A stretch of 54,050 nt of DNA from CAZOKN01 sp964580525 (GTDB lineage: Bacteria; Pseudomonadota; Alphaproteobacteria; Rickettsiales; UBA6187): NCBI GenBank assembly GCA_964580525.1, contig CAZOKN010000008.1:1-54050 (forward strand), in the 5' to 3' direction. Shown here one piece after another: positions 25,388 through 34,494 of this stretch. Under the pieces are notes generated by a model. The model had not been told where the DNA came from. It searched no databases and saw nothing but the letters and a program-made list of their open reading frames with translations. Position numbers and translations under genes: made by a program. Every line of letters starts with the position of its first letter. The first letter of the stretch is position 1.

Positions 25388-27034
25388 TTAAGCTGCATCC
25401 TTCATATTTTTATCGAGCTTCTCACCCATTTTCTTCTTATTTAGGATATCCCTAGCTTTTGCATAAGCCGGATCATGCCAGAAAATTAAGCAGCCATTGC
25501 ATCCTTTGCCGCAGCAGCCATTTTTGCCTACACGCGGTGAACGCAAAGTTCTCTCACGGTCATCTTCGTCAATAGAAGCAGCAAGCTTTTCCAGCTTCTC
25601 GTCATAGCTTTTCTCTGAACCTTTACCAAGCTCAATCTTTAGTGCTTCCTTATCAAGATTAACTCTGTTCCTATCAGATTCAGAAAGCTCTTTTTCTTTT
25701 CTAAGTACTGAAAATACAGGCAGTTTTTCCCGCAAAGTTTTTGGGTCTTCCTGATCAAATAACGCAACAGGAATTCTAATTCTAGGCTGTTGACCAGCAT
25801 GAATTTCTTCTACCGCAGCTTGTTTCTTTACATCGTAAAATTCATACATTCTCAGCAGAACATTATCCATTGAACCAGGTATGACAAATTCTAAAACATC
25901 GCCGGCACTAAGCTGATTTTTAACTTCCACTATCATGGCATCATCTTCCCATGCCGCGATAAATCCTGCAAACTCCCACTCAGCAACAGAACGGCTAGTT
26001 TCATAGTTATGGGCAAGATTTGTCAAACGCTCATCGTGGAAAGCCAACGTGTAACCACGGTTAGAAACTGTTTCCAATTCCTTCATATAAGGCTTTGGAT
26101 CCCAAGTTTCTGGATTTTCATACCATGCATCGATAGCATGCCTATAAGCGCGCGCCACAACAGCAGCATAATATATACCCTTATGGCGTCCTTCAACTTT
26201 TAGTGAATCAATTCCAATGCGCAAATAGTCATCAAGCTTTTGCATCAGGCATAAATCTTTGGCATTCATCAAATATGAGCCACGCTCATCTTCCAAAAGC
26301 TCAATCATTTCACCAGGACGGTTTTCTTCCTGTACAAAAAACTCAAATAAATCTTTCGTATGCTCATTAATTTCAAGTTCTTTAATTGAACCATCTTTCA
26401 ATTTCATGTGAACAGTATATTTCCAGCGGCAATTATGCGCACAGTTACCTTGATTTGCGCCACGTTCAGCCATAAAGTTTGAAAGTAAACAACGGCCCGA
26501 ATAAGCCATGCACATTGAACCATGAACAAAAGCTTCCAGCTTGATGTCCGGACACTTCTCACGTATCTCTGTTAATTCAGGAAATGAAACTTCACGTGCC
26601 ATAACACAAAGACTAGCTCCCATATCTTCCCAGAATTTAACAGAAAGCCACGAACAAACGTTAGCTTGCGTGGAAACATGCAATTCAAGTTCCGGAGCAT
26701 TTAATTTTACATAATGAAAAACACCAGGATCAGCAACAATCAAGCCATCCGGCTTAACTTTACGCACCGTATCAATAAATAATGGCAATTTTTCAATGTC
26801 TTTATTATGCGAAAAAAGGTTTAAAGTCAGATAAACTTTTTTGCCGTGTGCGTGAGCAAATTCAATGCCTTCAACCAACTCTTCCAGGGTGAAAGCCGCT
26901 TTAGTACGAAGCGACAAGTCAGGAGTGCCGGCATAAACCGCATCAGCACCATATAAAATAGCTACTTTTAATTTCTCCAGCGAACCAGCTGGCATCAGCA
27001 GTTCTGAACGTTTAGATCGCCTGGTCTGTTCCAT
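25388..27034 (-). CDS. U32-family protein, TrhP/YegQ-like tRNA uridine hydroxylation
   Basis: 548-residue U32 peptidase-family protein. The N-terminal TIM-like barrel starts LLMPAGSLEKLKVAILYGAD and contains YAGTPDLSLR; the signature EAFVHGSMCMAYSGRCLLS with RGANQGNCAHNCRW holds the four cysteines thought to bind an Fe-S cluster in TrhP-type proteins. RlhA and TrhP relatives hydroxylate RNA using prephenate. A C-terminal Cys-rich tail (GCCGKGCNGCLIF near 515) extends beyond E. coli YegQ; similar tails occur in alphaproteobacterial homologues as I recall. The gene is monocistronic by appearance, with divergent neighbours 212 bases away. Confidence 0.85.
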   Translation of the reverse strand: MEQTRRSKRSELLMPAGSLEKLKVAILYGADAVYAGTPDLSLRTKAAFTLEELVEGIEFAHAHGKKVYLTLNLFSHNKDIEKLPLFIDTVRKVKPDGLIVADPGVFHYVKLNAPELELHVSTQANVCSWLSVKFWEDMGASLCVMAREVSFPELTEIREKCPDIKLEAFVHGSMCMAYSGRCLLSNFMAERGANQGNCAHNCRWKYTVHMKLKDGSIKELEINEHTKDLFEFFVQEENRPGEMIELLEDERGSYLMNAKDLCLMQKLDDYLRIGIDSLKVEGRHKGIYYAAVVARAYRHAIDAWYENPETWDPKPYMKELETVSNRGYTLAFHDERLTNLAHNYETSRSVAEWEFAGFIAAWEDDAMIVEVKNQLSAGDVLEFVIPGSMDNVLLRMYEFYDVKKQAAVEEIHAGQQPRIRIPVALFDQEDPKTLREKLPVFSVLRKEKELSESDRNRVNLDKEALKIELGKGSEKSYDEKLEKLAASIDEDDRERTLRSPRVGKNGCCGKGCNGCLIFWHDPAYAKARDILNKKKMGEKLDKNMKDAA

Positions 27035-27246
27035 ACCCTACTCAATTACTTGATTTTTCCCTTGGTGCACATTTCATACAGTTTTTCTTACTAAGGTCAA
27101 GATAAACTCGTGATTTTCAAAGAATAACAGCAAGACTTCCCCAAAAACAATTTAACTGTTATGTTCTTAACAGAAAGAATAGACCTATTTCTAAACTAAA
27201 TCTAACTGATAGCTTTATATAGAAAGCGGATTCTAAAAAAGGTGTT

Positions 27247-28554
27247 ATGCACAACATATACGATGTATTATTCAATAAGCCGGCACTGGAAAAGTGGGAG
27301 ATGTCACCACAGCTTGAAGCTTTGGCGCAAAGGCTGGTTGATTCTGGCCGATTCCGCATTGATGCCAACGAAAAATGTAATTTCGTGCGTTTTTCCAGCC
27401 CATTTGAAGGTATTAATATCGTCCTCAGCTATCGCGAATTATGCGACCCGAAACTAATTCCCCGCACCGAGGAAATTGTAACACAATTGCTTGCATACGG
27501 CCGCAAAGGCAAAACCTTGCAAAACAAGGTAAAAAAAGAAATGGATCGTCTGCGGCACGATGTCACAAAAATTGTCGGCGTTGATGAACACACAGAAATG
27601 ATGCTTGCCCGCGCCCTTGTGCAGGCTATAGACCCATGCGTTATGCTGCTACTTCTTGCCGAGGGAACGGAATTATTTATATCCTATTCACACACAGTCG
27701 GCGACATGTTAGATATCCGCTCATGGCAGGAAGTCGGCTCCAGCAGTGGCTTGCAAAGCACAGGCTTAAGGGAATCTGCTGTTTTCGTATCCAGCGGCGG
27801 CGATCCTTTCCGGCCAGAGGATAAGAAAGAATATGAAAGCGATGGCGAATATGCTCTATGCCGCATGATAGTCATCGCAGGCCAAGAACTTGGGCATTAT
27901 GCCGATATAATCCGAGATAAAAGAGGACGTAAAGTCTCTCGCCATTCCGCTGATATTTATGGCACTAAATCTAAGCCGCACGCCAGTACCGCACGCATGC
28001 ATGATATAAAGAGAATGCACTATGTAGACTATAAATTACAAGGTTTTGGTATCTTAAAACTATGTGAATTGGAAAAGTTCGCCAAATTCTATAAAAAACA
28101 AAAAAGACACGGCCTTATCGCGATGAATAACAACAGGAAAATCCGCAATTTAACAAGGAAAATTCTAAGAAAATGCCGCCGCAGTGACTTAAAATTCTTG
28201 ACCTCAATACATCCCGACAAAGATGGACATTATGGCTTGCCTATGCACAATATGGTTCTAGATATGGCATTCAATCTAGAGCCAAAAGCCGATGCTTATT
28301 CCCGCGAAGACCCAACTGAAGAAGAAGCAATCGCAACGATAGAAGCCCTTGCCCGCGTTCCACAACAGGTTAATAAATGGGGCCATTTGATAACTTCCAG
28401 AACAATGTCTGACCTTTACAAAATATTCTATCGCGAGGTAATTCCTGCCTGCATAGAAGCCTATGAAAACATTTCAGGAGAGAAATATCACTTCCACCAA
28501 ACCAAGAAGGGTTTTCTGCGCCGCGCTGTTGAGAAATTATTTAGCCGAAAATAA
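27247..28554 (+). CDS. DUF2748-like protein with degenerate HExxH
   Basis: 435 residues, soluble, no signal peptide. It resembles, from memory, DUF2748, an uncharacterised family known mainly from Rickettsiales. The most suggestive segment is IVIAGQELGHYADIIRD (about 211-227): it looks like a zinc-peptidase helix HExxH in which the first His is Gln, followed 17 residues later by RHSADI. The middle is very Lys/Arg rich (FYKKQKRHG and RKIRNLTRKILRKCRRS) and could contact nucleic acid or membrane. Its base composition is visibly more GC-rich than its neighbours. It is divergent from the U32 gene across 212 bases containing a CTGTTA/TAACAG hairpin (27156-27173). No function assigned. Confidence 0.75.
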   Translation: MHNIYDVLFNKPALEKWEMSPQLEALAQRLVDSGRFRIDANEKCNFVRFSSPFEGINIVLSYRELCDPKLIPRTEEIVTQLLAYGRKGKTLQNKVKKEMDRLRHDVTKIVGVDEHTEMMLARALVQAIDPCVMLLLLAEGTELFISYSHTVGDMLDIRSWQEVGSSSGLQSTGLRESAVFVSSGGDPFRPEDKKEYESDGEYALCRMIVIAGQELGHYADIIRDKRGRKVSRHSADIYGTKSKPHASTARMHDIKRMHYVDYKLQGFGILKLCELEKFAKFYKKQKRHGLIAMNNNRKIRNLTRKILRKCRRSDLKFLTSIHPDKDGHYGLPMHNMVLDMAFNLEPKADAYSREDPTEEEAIATIEALARVPQQVNKWGHLITSRTMSDLYKIFYREVIPACIEAYENISGEKYHFHQTKKGFLRRAVEKLFSRK

Positions 28555-28617
28555 CATTATATATCAGACTGTTAATGGTTAATAAAATGTTAATTATATT
28601 ACATTAAACTAAAGGCT

Positions 28618-29079
28618 ATGACAGACTCTGAAAAAACAGAAAGAATCAACCCGGCAGATGGCAGGATAACCAATATCCTAATGCGCCATTGGGGTAACAT
28701 ACGCGGAACCAGAGTTTTGCCTGCCGAATCAGAGCTTGATCCTGCAATTTTAGAAGGAATTCTCGATAACTGCTTTCTAATAAGGGCTGAGGGCATACCA
28801 GAGGGAAAATATCATTATAAATATCTCGGCAAGAACGTAATGAATGCATACGGTAGCGATTTGACAAAAAGACAGGGAAACGACAAAGAAAACCCTCTCA
28901 CTTACAAAAAAAAGATAGAACAAGTATTAGAATCAAAATTGCCCGTCATTGATGAAGGAGAGTTCGTTAATGTACAGGGTCATCTCGTTAAGTATAGACT
29001 ATGCCTAGTTCCACTCGGCACTGGTGACAAAGTAGATAGCATATTAGGTGGCATGCGTTTTAAGATTATTGAAAAATAG
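28618..29079 (+). CDS. PAS_5 single-domain protein
   Basis: 153-residue protein of the alphaproteobacterial PAS_5 family (DUF1457-like). The pattern HWGNIRGTRVLPAESELDP is the typical N-terminal motif, followed by ILEGILDNCFLIRAE, KYHYKYLGKNVMNAYGSDL and a C-terminal strand pair LCLVPLGTG and SILGGMRFKI. There is no output domain, so it probably senses a ligand and acts through a partner; the Caulobacter relative MopJ affects motility and development (family knowledge). It stands between the DUF2748-like gene and tatC with gaps of about 63 bases on each side. Confidence 0.85.
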   Translation: MTDSEKTERINPADGRITNILMRHWGNIRGTRVLPAESELDPAILEGILDNCFLIRAEGIPEGKYHYKYLGKNVMNAYGSDLTKRQGNDKENPLTYKKKIEQVLESKLPVIDEGEFVNVQGHLVKYRLCLVPLGTGDKVDSILGGMRFKIIEK

Positions 29080-29143
29080 GCAAAAATCCTTATTTCCTTG
29101 CAAATAAAGCTCTTTTCCATATATTTCCAACTTGGAGATATCT

Positions 29144-29908
29144 ATGGAAAAAATCGGCATTTCTGAAAAAAAACTATCATTACATGAACATCTCGGCGAG
29201 TTGCGTACGCGGCTGGTTTATTCTGTGATATTTTTTCTGCTGGCTTTTTGTGCTTGTTATTATTTTGCCCCGAGCATTTATAATTTTCTTGTAGAACCAT
29301 TGGCCACAATCTACAAAAATTCACCTGATAGAAAATTAATATATACCGGATTGACAGAGGCTTTCATAACCTACTTAAAAGTAGCTTTCTATACTGCGCT
29401 ATTTGTTTCTTTCCCTTTTATAGCATCACAGATTTATATCTTCCTAGCACCAGGACTTTATAAAAGCGAAAAAAAAGTTATCCTACCATTTTTAATTGCT
29501 ACACCTGTATTATTTTTAGCGGGTGGCTCACTAGTATATTATTTGATATTTCCGAAAGCATGGCAATTTTTTGTCAGCTTCGAAAGCCTTGGCACCGGCG
29601 GCAATCTTCCAATTCAACTTGAAGCAAAAGTAAGTGAATATTTATCTTTAGTTATTAGTTTAATTATAGCATTTGGCATGGCATTTCAAATTCCGGTAGT
29701 ACTAACTTTATTAGCAAAAGTTGGAATAATTTCATCAAGCTATTTAGTCAAAAACCGACGCTATGCCATAGTTATAATTTTCACAATCGCTGCCTTCATA
29801 ACACCACCAGATGTACTCAGCCAGATAAGCCTTGCCATACCAATGATGTTGTTATACGAATGTTCGATATTTTCATGTAAATGGGTAGAGAAAAAAGAAA
29901 ATGCATAA
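29144..29908 (+). CDS. tatC: Twin-arginine translocase subunit TatC
   Basis: 254-residue six-helix membrane protein that recognises twin-arginine signal peptides. Typical features: HEHLGELRTRLVYS in the cytosolic N-terminus, EAFITYLKVAFYTALFVSFP, FLAPGLYKSEKK, then AAFITPPDVLSQ near the end. The ATG at 29144 is chosen since GGAG lies six bases upstream; an upstream TTG at 29132 precedes that site. tatA and tatB are not in the window. In many alphaproteobacteria tatC is followed by serS, as here, with an 8-base overlap. Confidence 0.94.
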   Translation: MEKIGISEKKLSLHEHLGELRTRLVYSVIFFLLAFCACYYFAPSIYNFLVEPLATIYKNSPDRKLIYTGLTEAFITYLKVAFYTALFVSFPFIASQIYIFLAPGLYKSEKKVILPFLIATPVLFLAGGSLVYYLIFPKAWQFFVSFESLGTGGNLPIQLEAKVSEYLSLVISLIIAFGMAFQIPVVLTLLAKVGIISSSYLVKNRRYAIVIIFTIAAFITPPDVLSQISLAIPMMLLYECSIFSCKWVEKKENA

Positions 29909-31178
29909 TATTAAATTCATACGCGAGAATCCTAAGTTATTTGATGAAGCAATGGTTAAGCGCGGCCTTGCCCCTGTTGCAGACGAAATACTTGGGAGAG
30001 ATAAAGCAGTACGCGGTGAAAAAACCCAGCTACAGGAGTTGCAGCAGCAAGCCAATATCTGGGCAAAGAAAATTGGTGAATTAAAATCTAAAGGCGAAGA
30101 TGCAAGTGAGGCTCTGGCAAAATCTAAAGAGCTAAAACAAAAAATTGCCTCAATGAAAGAAGAATCTCAAGAAGAGCGCGAAGATATCCCAACTGAACTT
30201 GTTGATGAATTACTTTATTCTTTACCCAATATTCCATCTAATGATGTACCGGTTGGCGAAAGTGAGGACGATAATGTTGAAGTAAGACGATGGGGTAATA
30301 AGACGGAATTTAAATTTCATCCTAAGGAACATTTTGATCTTGGCGAACAATTAGGCCTTATGGATTTTGAGCAGACCGCTAAAATATCAGGCAGCCGCTT
30401 TGTTACTCTAAAAGGAGCTTTAGCAAAGTTGGAACGTGCGCTTGGTGAATTTATGCTCGATGTACATACTCAGGAATTTGGCTATGAAGAAACATCACCT
30501 CCAATTCTGGTTCGCGATGTTGCTATGTTTGGCACTGGCCAATTACCTAAATTTTCAGAGGATTCTTTTGAGACAACAAATGGCTATCGCCTGATTTCCA
30601 CATCAGAAATATCTTTAACAAATTTGGTAAGGGAAACTATACTTGAAAAAGAATCACTACCTCTACGATTTACTTCTAGAACGCCTTGTTTCCGTTCTGA
30701 AGCTGGTTCTGCCGGTAAAGATACAAAAGGCATGCTGCGCCAACACCAATTCTGGAAAGTTGAATTAGTAAGCATTACAGACGAAGAAAGCTCTGAATCT
30801 GAACACCAGCGCATGACAGCCTGTGCGGAAGAAATATTAAAACGCCTGAAATTACCATACAGGGTTATGTTGCTTTGCTCACAAGATATGGGATTCACAG
30901 CTACTAAAACTTATGATTTAGAAGTGTGGTTGCCAGGACAAGTGAAGTACCGCGAAGTTTCCAGTTGCTCCAATTGTGGAGATTTCCAGGCACGCCGTAT
31001 GAGTGCTCGTTATAAAGCTGGTGAAAAAGACAATCGCTTTGTGCATACACTAAATGGCTCAGGCCTCGCTGTTGGTCGGACATTAATTGCCGTTATGGAA
31101 AATTATCAGAATGCTGATGGTTCAATAACAGTTCCAGAAGTTTTGAGAAAATATATGGGCGTGGATAAAATATCTTAA
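29901..31178 (+). CDS. serS: Seryl-tRNA synthetase
   Basis: 425-residue class II synthetase charging tRNA-Ser (and tRNA-Sec where present). An N-terminal coiled-coil arm (about 27-100, KTQLQELQQQANIWAKKIG) contacts the long variable arm of the tRNA. Motif 2 is TPCFRSEAGSAGKDTKGMLR, and motif 3 GSGLAVGRTLIAVMENYQ. SSCSNCGDFQARRM completes the active site. Length is normal. The start overlaps the tatC stop by 8 bases; a long AT-rich inverted repeat follows the stop. Confidence 0.97.
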   Translation: MHNIKFIRENPKLFDEAMVKRGLAPVADEILGRDKAVRGEKTQLQELQQQANIWAKKIGELKSKGEDASEALAKSKELKQKIASMKEESQEEREDIPTELVDELLYSLPNIPSNDVPVGESEDDNVEVRRWGNKTEFKFHPKEHFDLGEQLGLMDFEQTAKISGSRFVTLKGALAKLERALGEFMLDVHTQEFGYEETSPPILVRDVAMFGTGQLPKFSEDSFETTNGYRLISTSEISLTNLVRETILEKESLPLRFTSRTPCFRSEAGSAGKDTKGMLRQHQFWKVELVSITDEESSESEHQRMTACAEEILKRLKLPYRVMLLCSQDMGFTATKTYDLEVWLPGQVKYREVSSCSNCGDFQARRMSARYKAGEKDNRFVHTLNGSGLAVGRTLIAVMENYQNADGSITVPEVLRKYMGVDKIS

Positions 31179-31187
31179 AAAATCACA

Positions 31188-31251
31188 AGTGTTTTATAAA
31201 TTCAATTAATACTAGGAGAACGACAACGTAGTAATGAATTTATAAAACACT
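31188..31251. repeat. 64-bp palindromic element with 17-bp perfect arms
   Basis: AGTGTTTTATAAATTCA (31188-31204) is the exact reverse complement of 31235-31251. The 30-base interior contains ACTA (31210-31213) able to pair with TAGT (31229-31232). It lies between convergent serS and rsmJ; the right arm includes the rsmJ stop codon. It could be a bidirectional terminator, but the arms are nearly free of GC, and no T-run follows. A degenerate mobile or repeat element is another possibility. Confidence 0.65.
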
Positions 31252-32017
31252 ATTTCCCTATTCCCATATTTACATAAACATCAAAGCGATTAGCTTTTCC
31301 TGTTATAGAAAAATCAGGTTCTTTATCTGCAAGGCTTGGAGCCAAACGTGGTCGTTTTATAACAACACGATATTTTGCCTTTGCTATCGCAGCTTCCAGC
31401 AATTTATCTGCATCCAAATCTTCTCCTATAATTTTTTGGAAAGTCTGCATTTCTTTTTTTACTAATGCCGACTTTTCTCTGTGGGGAAACATAGGATCTA
31501 GATAAACGACATCAGCCTTGCCATTATAATTTTTTAGGAACTCGTAAGCATCTCCTGAGTATAAAGATAACCGCCCCACAATCTCACTAATATCGGCAAC
31601 TTCACATGCACGCGCAATCCCATCTGATAGCATAGCATGTATAACTTTGTTGCGTTCAACCATCTCAACCTGCGCACCAAGTGATGCTAATATAAAAGCA
31701 TCCCTTCCAAGCCCAGCTGTTGCATCTATAACATGCGGATTCTTGAGATTTTTTAATCCCACAGCCTTTGCTAAATCCTGATTTTTTCCACCACCTTTTT
31801 TGCGACGATAATTCATTTCTTCGCTATTAAAATCTACATATACCGGCAAATCTTTTGATTCTGATTTTTTAAGACCAATGCCTTTGGTACCAACAATTAC
31901 AAAAAAATCTGCAGCTTCTTTAGCCTCACTTACCAAAGGTAAACCTATTTCCTTAGCAAGTTTAGTTGCCTTTTCTAAAAACGAACCATCTTCCGGCAAT
32001 ATGCAAATATTATCCAT
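31250..32017 (-). CDS. rsmJ: 16S rRNA (guanine-1516-N2)-methyltransferase
   Basis: 255-residue RsmJ (YhiQ) family enzyme that methylates G1516 of 16S rRNA. The SAM-binding motif is VIDATAGLGRDAFILASLGA (about 96-115) with EMVERN; the catalytic motif is VVYLDPMFPHREKSA, with the DPMFP signature of guanine N2 methylation, and KRPRLAPSLA follows. The start overlaps the uvrB 3' end by 8 bases. Its stop lies inside the long inverted repeat. Confidence 0.92.
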   Translation of the reverse strand: MDNICILPEDGSFLEKATKLAKEIGLPLVSEAKEAADFFVIVGTKGIGLKKSESKDLPVYVDFNSEEMNYRRKKGGGKNQDLAKAVGLKNLKNPHVIDATAGLGRDAFILASLGAQVEMVERNKVIHAMLSDGIARACEVADISEIVGRLSLYSGDAYEFLKNYNGKADVVYLDPMFPHREKSALVKKEMQTFQKIIGEDLDADKLLEAAIAKAKYRVVIKRPRLAPSLADKEPDFSITGKANRFDVYVNMGIGK

Positions 32018-33992
32018 TCAATTCCAGATCCGCCGCTTCCATTTTATGTATCTTATCTCTAATTTCCGCTGCTTTTTCAAACTCAAGATTAGATGCTGCC
32101 TTTATCATTTCCTTGCGTAATTTCTCAATTTGTTTTTCTAAATCTTTACCATGCAAAATCTTTTCACCTTTAACCTTCGGCTTTTGCATATCATCAAAAG
32201 ATTTGCTAATAGCTTTCTTAACACTAAGAGGTGTAATACCATGCTTTTCATTATATGCAGATTGTATATCCCGCCTTCTGTTGGTTTCTGCCAAAGCACG
32301 CTCCAGAGACCTTGTCATTTTATCAGCATATAAAATCACTCTACCATCTACATTTCTTGCCGCGCGTCCAATTGTCTGGATAAGCGAGGTTTCCGAACGA
32401 AGGAAACCTTCTTTATCAGCATCCATAATCGCTACTAGACCACATTCAGGGATATCCAATCCTTCCCGTAGCAAATTAACTCCAACAAGGACGTCATAAA
32501 TACCTTTACGCAAGTCCTGTATAATTTCAATACGCTCCATTGTCTGAATATCAGAATGCATGTAAGTAACCTTCAATCCTGCTTCCTGTAGGTAGTCAGA
32601 TAAATCCTCTGCCATCCGTTTTGTTAGTGCAGTCACAAGCGTTCTATATCCAGCTTTTGCTGTTGCTTTGCATTCTTTGATAAGATCATCAACTTGCGTT
32701 TCTACAGGTCGAATAATACAAATTGGATCTATCAATCCTGTCGGCCTGATAATTTGTTCAACAAATTCACCGCCTGTTAAATCAAGTTCAAATTTTCCTG
32801 GCGTTGCCGAAACAAAAATTGTCTGCGGACGATTTTTATCCCACTCTTCAAATTTCAGAGGGCGGTTATCTCTTGCAGAAGGTAAACGGAAACCATGCTC
32901 CACCAAATTTAATTTTCGCGCCTGATCGCCATTATACATCGCACCAACTTGCGGCACTGTCGCATGACTTTCATCAATAAATAGCAGAGCATCTTTCGGT
33001 AAATATTCAAATAATGTAGGTGGCGGCTCACCTGCTTTTCTGCCAGATAGATACCGTGAATAATTTTCTATACCTTTACAAGCTCCAGCTTCATTTATCA
33101 TTTCAATATCAAAAGTTGTACGCTGGTCTATTCTTTGTGCTTCAAGATGCTTGCCTATGCTATAAAAAAAATCTGTACGTTCTTTCAGCTCTTCTTTGAT
33201 ATATTTTACTGCCTGCAAAAGTGTAGGCCGCGGCGTAACATAGTGGCTGTTAGCATATATAACCACCTCATTCATTTTTGCAAAACGCTCTCCGGTTAGT
33301 GGATCAAACTCAGAGATTTCTTCAATCTCATCACCAAAAAATGATAGGCGCCATGCTCTGTTTTCATAATGGGATGGGAATATATCAAGCTTATCTCCGC
33401 GAATACGGAAAGACCCGCGCAGAAAATTTATATCGTTACGCTCATATGCCAGCTCGACCAATTGTTGCGCTAATTTATTTTGGTTTATTTCCATTCCGGT
33501 TTTAAGAGGAATAGTCATCTGATAATAGAGTTCTGGCGAACCAATGCCATATATGCAAGAAACTGAAGCAACAACAATCACATCCTTACGCTCCAATAAC
33601 GATCTCGTTGCAGAGTGACGCAGCAAATCTATCTGCTCGTTTATAGCAGAATCTTTTTCAATAAAAGTGTCAGTCCTTGGGATATAAGCTTCCGGCTGAT
33701 AATAATCGTAATAAGAAACAAAATATTCAACTGCATTATTAGGGAAAAATTCCTTCATTTCACCATATAGCTGAGCAGCCAAAGTTTTATTATGCGCCAT
33801 AATCATGGTCGGCTTCTGTAAATTTTCTATGATATTAGCCATAGTAAATGTTTTACCAGAACCAGTAACTCCCAGCAGAACCTGATTCTTTTCACCATCT
33901 TTTAGTCCACTCACAAGCTTATCAATTGCCTGAGGTTGATCTCCAGAGGGTTTAAATTCTGATTCTATTTTAAATCTATTTGCCATTGTCAT
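32010..33992 (-). CDS. uvrB: Excinuclease ABC subunit B
   Basis: 660-residue nucleotide-excision-repair helicase-like subunit. Walker A is GVTGSGKTFT (41-50); the damage-probing beta-hairpin region reads YYDYYQPEAYIPRTDTFIEKD-like; helicase motifs include LLFIDESHATVPQ and VSATPGKFE; GVNLLREGLDIPE and TIGRAARN are motifs V-VI. The C-terminal UVR motif (about 620-655, LRKEMIKAASNLEFEKAAEI) binds UvrC. The ATG at 33992 lacks a clear ribosome site, and an ATG at 33986 is possible. I found no LexA-type box in the 184-base gap to grxC. Confidence 0.97.
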   Translation of the reverse strand: MTMANRFKIESEFKPSGDQPQAIDKLVSGLKDGEKNQVLLGVTGSGKTFTMANIIENLQKPTMIMAHNKTLAAQLYGEMKEFFPNNAVEYFVSYYDYYQPEAYIPRTDTFIEKDSAINEQIDLLRHSATRSLLERKDVIVVASVSCIYGIGSPELYYQMTIPLKTGMEINQNKLAQQLVELAYERNDINFLRGSFRIRGDKLDIFPSHYENRAWRLSFFGDEIEEISEFDPLTGERFAKMNEVVIYANSHYVTPRPTLLQAVKYIKEELKERTDFFYSIGKHLEAQRIDQRTTFDIEMINEAGACKGIENYSRYLSGRKAGEPPPTLFEYLPKDALLFIDESHATVPQVGAMYNGDQARKLNLVEHGFRLPSARDNRPLKFEEWDKNRPQTIFVSATPGKFELDLTGGEFVEQIIRPTGLIDPICIIRPVETQVDDLIKECKATAKAGYRTLVTALTKRMAEDLSDYLQEAGLKVTYMHSDIQTMERIEIIQDLRKGIYDVLVGVNLLREGLDIPECGLVAIMDADKEGFLRSETSLIQTIGRAARNVDGRVILYADKMTRSLERALAETNRRRDIQSAYNEKHGITPLSVKKAISKSFDDMQKPKVKGEKILHGKDLEKQIEKLRKEMIKAASNLEFEKAAEIRDKIHKMEAADLELNG

Positions 33993-34176
33993 GGTTATTT
34001 TTGTTTGTGATTGTCTTATAACCTATATAAGGCTTTATGCCTATCAAATATCTATGCAACATTTTACTCGCTGAACTCTTTACTTTAGATAAAAAATTAG
34101 AGAAAATGACCCCATCATTAAATTAACAAAATCTCTACATATTAATCTTAGTAGAGAAATTTCTAGAAGGATTTAT

Positions 34177-34434
34177 ATGGCTGCAAACGTTATAATCTAC
34201 ACCACAAAAACCTGTCCATATTGTGTAAAAGCCAAAATGCTTCTTGATAAAAAAGGGGCTAAATATAGCGAAATAGACGCATCGGATAGTAAAATCCGTG
34301 AAAACTTAATTCAAAAAGCTGGTGGCATGCGCACCGTTCCACAAATTTTTATCAATAATAAACATATCGGCGGCTGCGACAATCTTTATGAATTAGACAG
34401 CAAAGGCGAGCTAGATAAATTGCTCACGGCATAA
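34177..34434 (+). CDS. grxC: Glutaredoxin 3
   Basis: 85-residue dithiol glutaredoxin that reduces disulfides with glutathione. The active site CPYC is at 13-16 in YTTKTCPYCVKAK, followed by the cis-Pro element RTVPQIFINNKHIGGCDNLY that binds glutathione. AGAAGGA precedes the ATG. It is a single-gene transcript closed by a clear terminator and divergent from uvrB. Confidence 0.95.
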   Translation: MAANVIIYTTKTCPYCVKAKMLLDKKGAKYSEIDASDSKIRENLIQKAGGMRTVPQIFINNKHIGGCDNLYELDSKGELDKLLTA

Positions 34435-34437
34435 AAA

Positions 34438-34466
34438 AACACAGTCTCATCGGACTGTGTTGTTTT
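34438..34466 (+). terminator. Terminator of grxC (also facing rpmJ)
   Basis: AACACAGTC (34438-34446) and GACTGTGTT (34453-34461) form a 9-bp stem with a 6-base loop, followed by GTTTTT. It starts 4 bases after the grxC stop. On the opposite strand AACACAGTC arms run into a TTTTTTTAT tail, so it can also end rpmJ. Confidence 0.85.
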
Positions 34467-34494
34467 TACTAAAAAACCCAATTTCCAGGCAAAA

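Noticed and set aside
31966..32499. 177-codon open frame on the plus strand across uvrB and rsmJ
   Set aside because: Both sense genes are fully conserved; the product is low-complexity and Ser/Leu rich, as expected of an antisense shadow.
33993..34176. Possible SOS box upstream of uvrB
   Set aside because: Neither GAAC-N7-GTTC nor GTTC-N7-GTTC is present in the gap.
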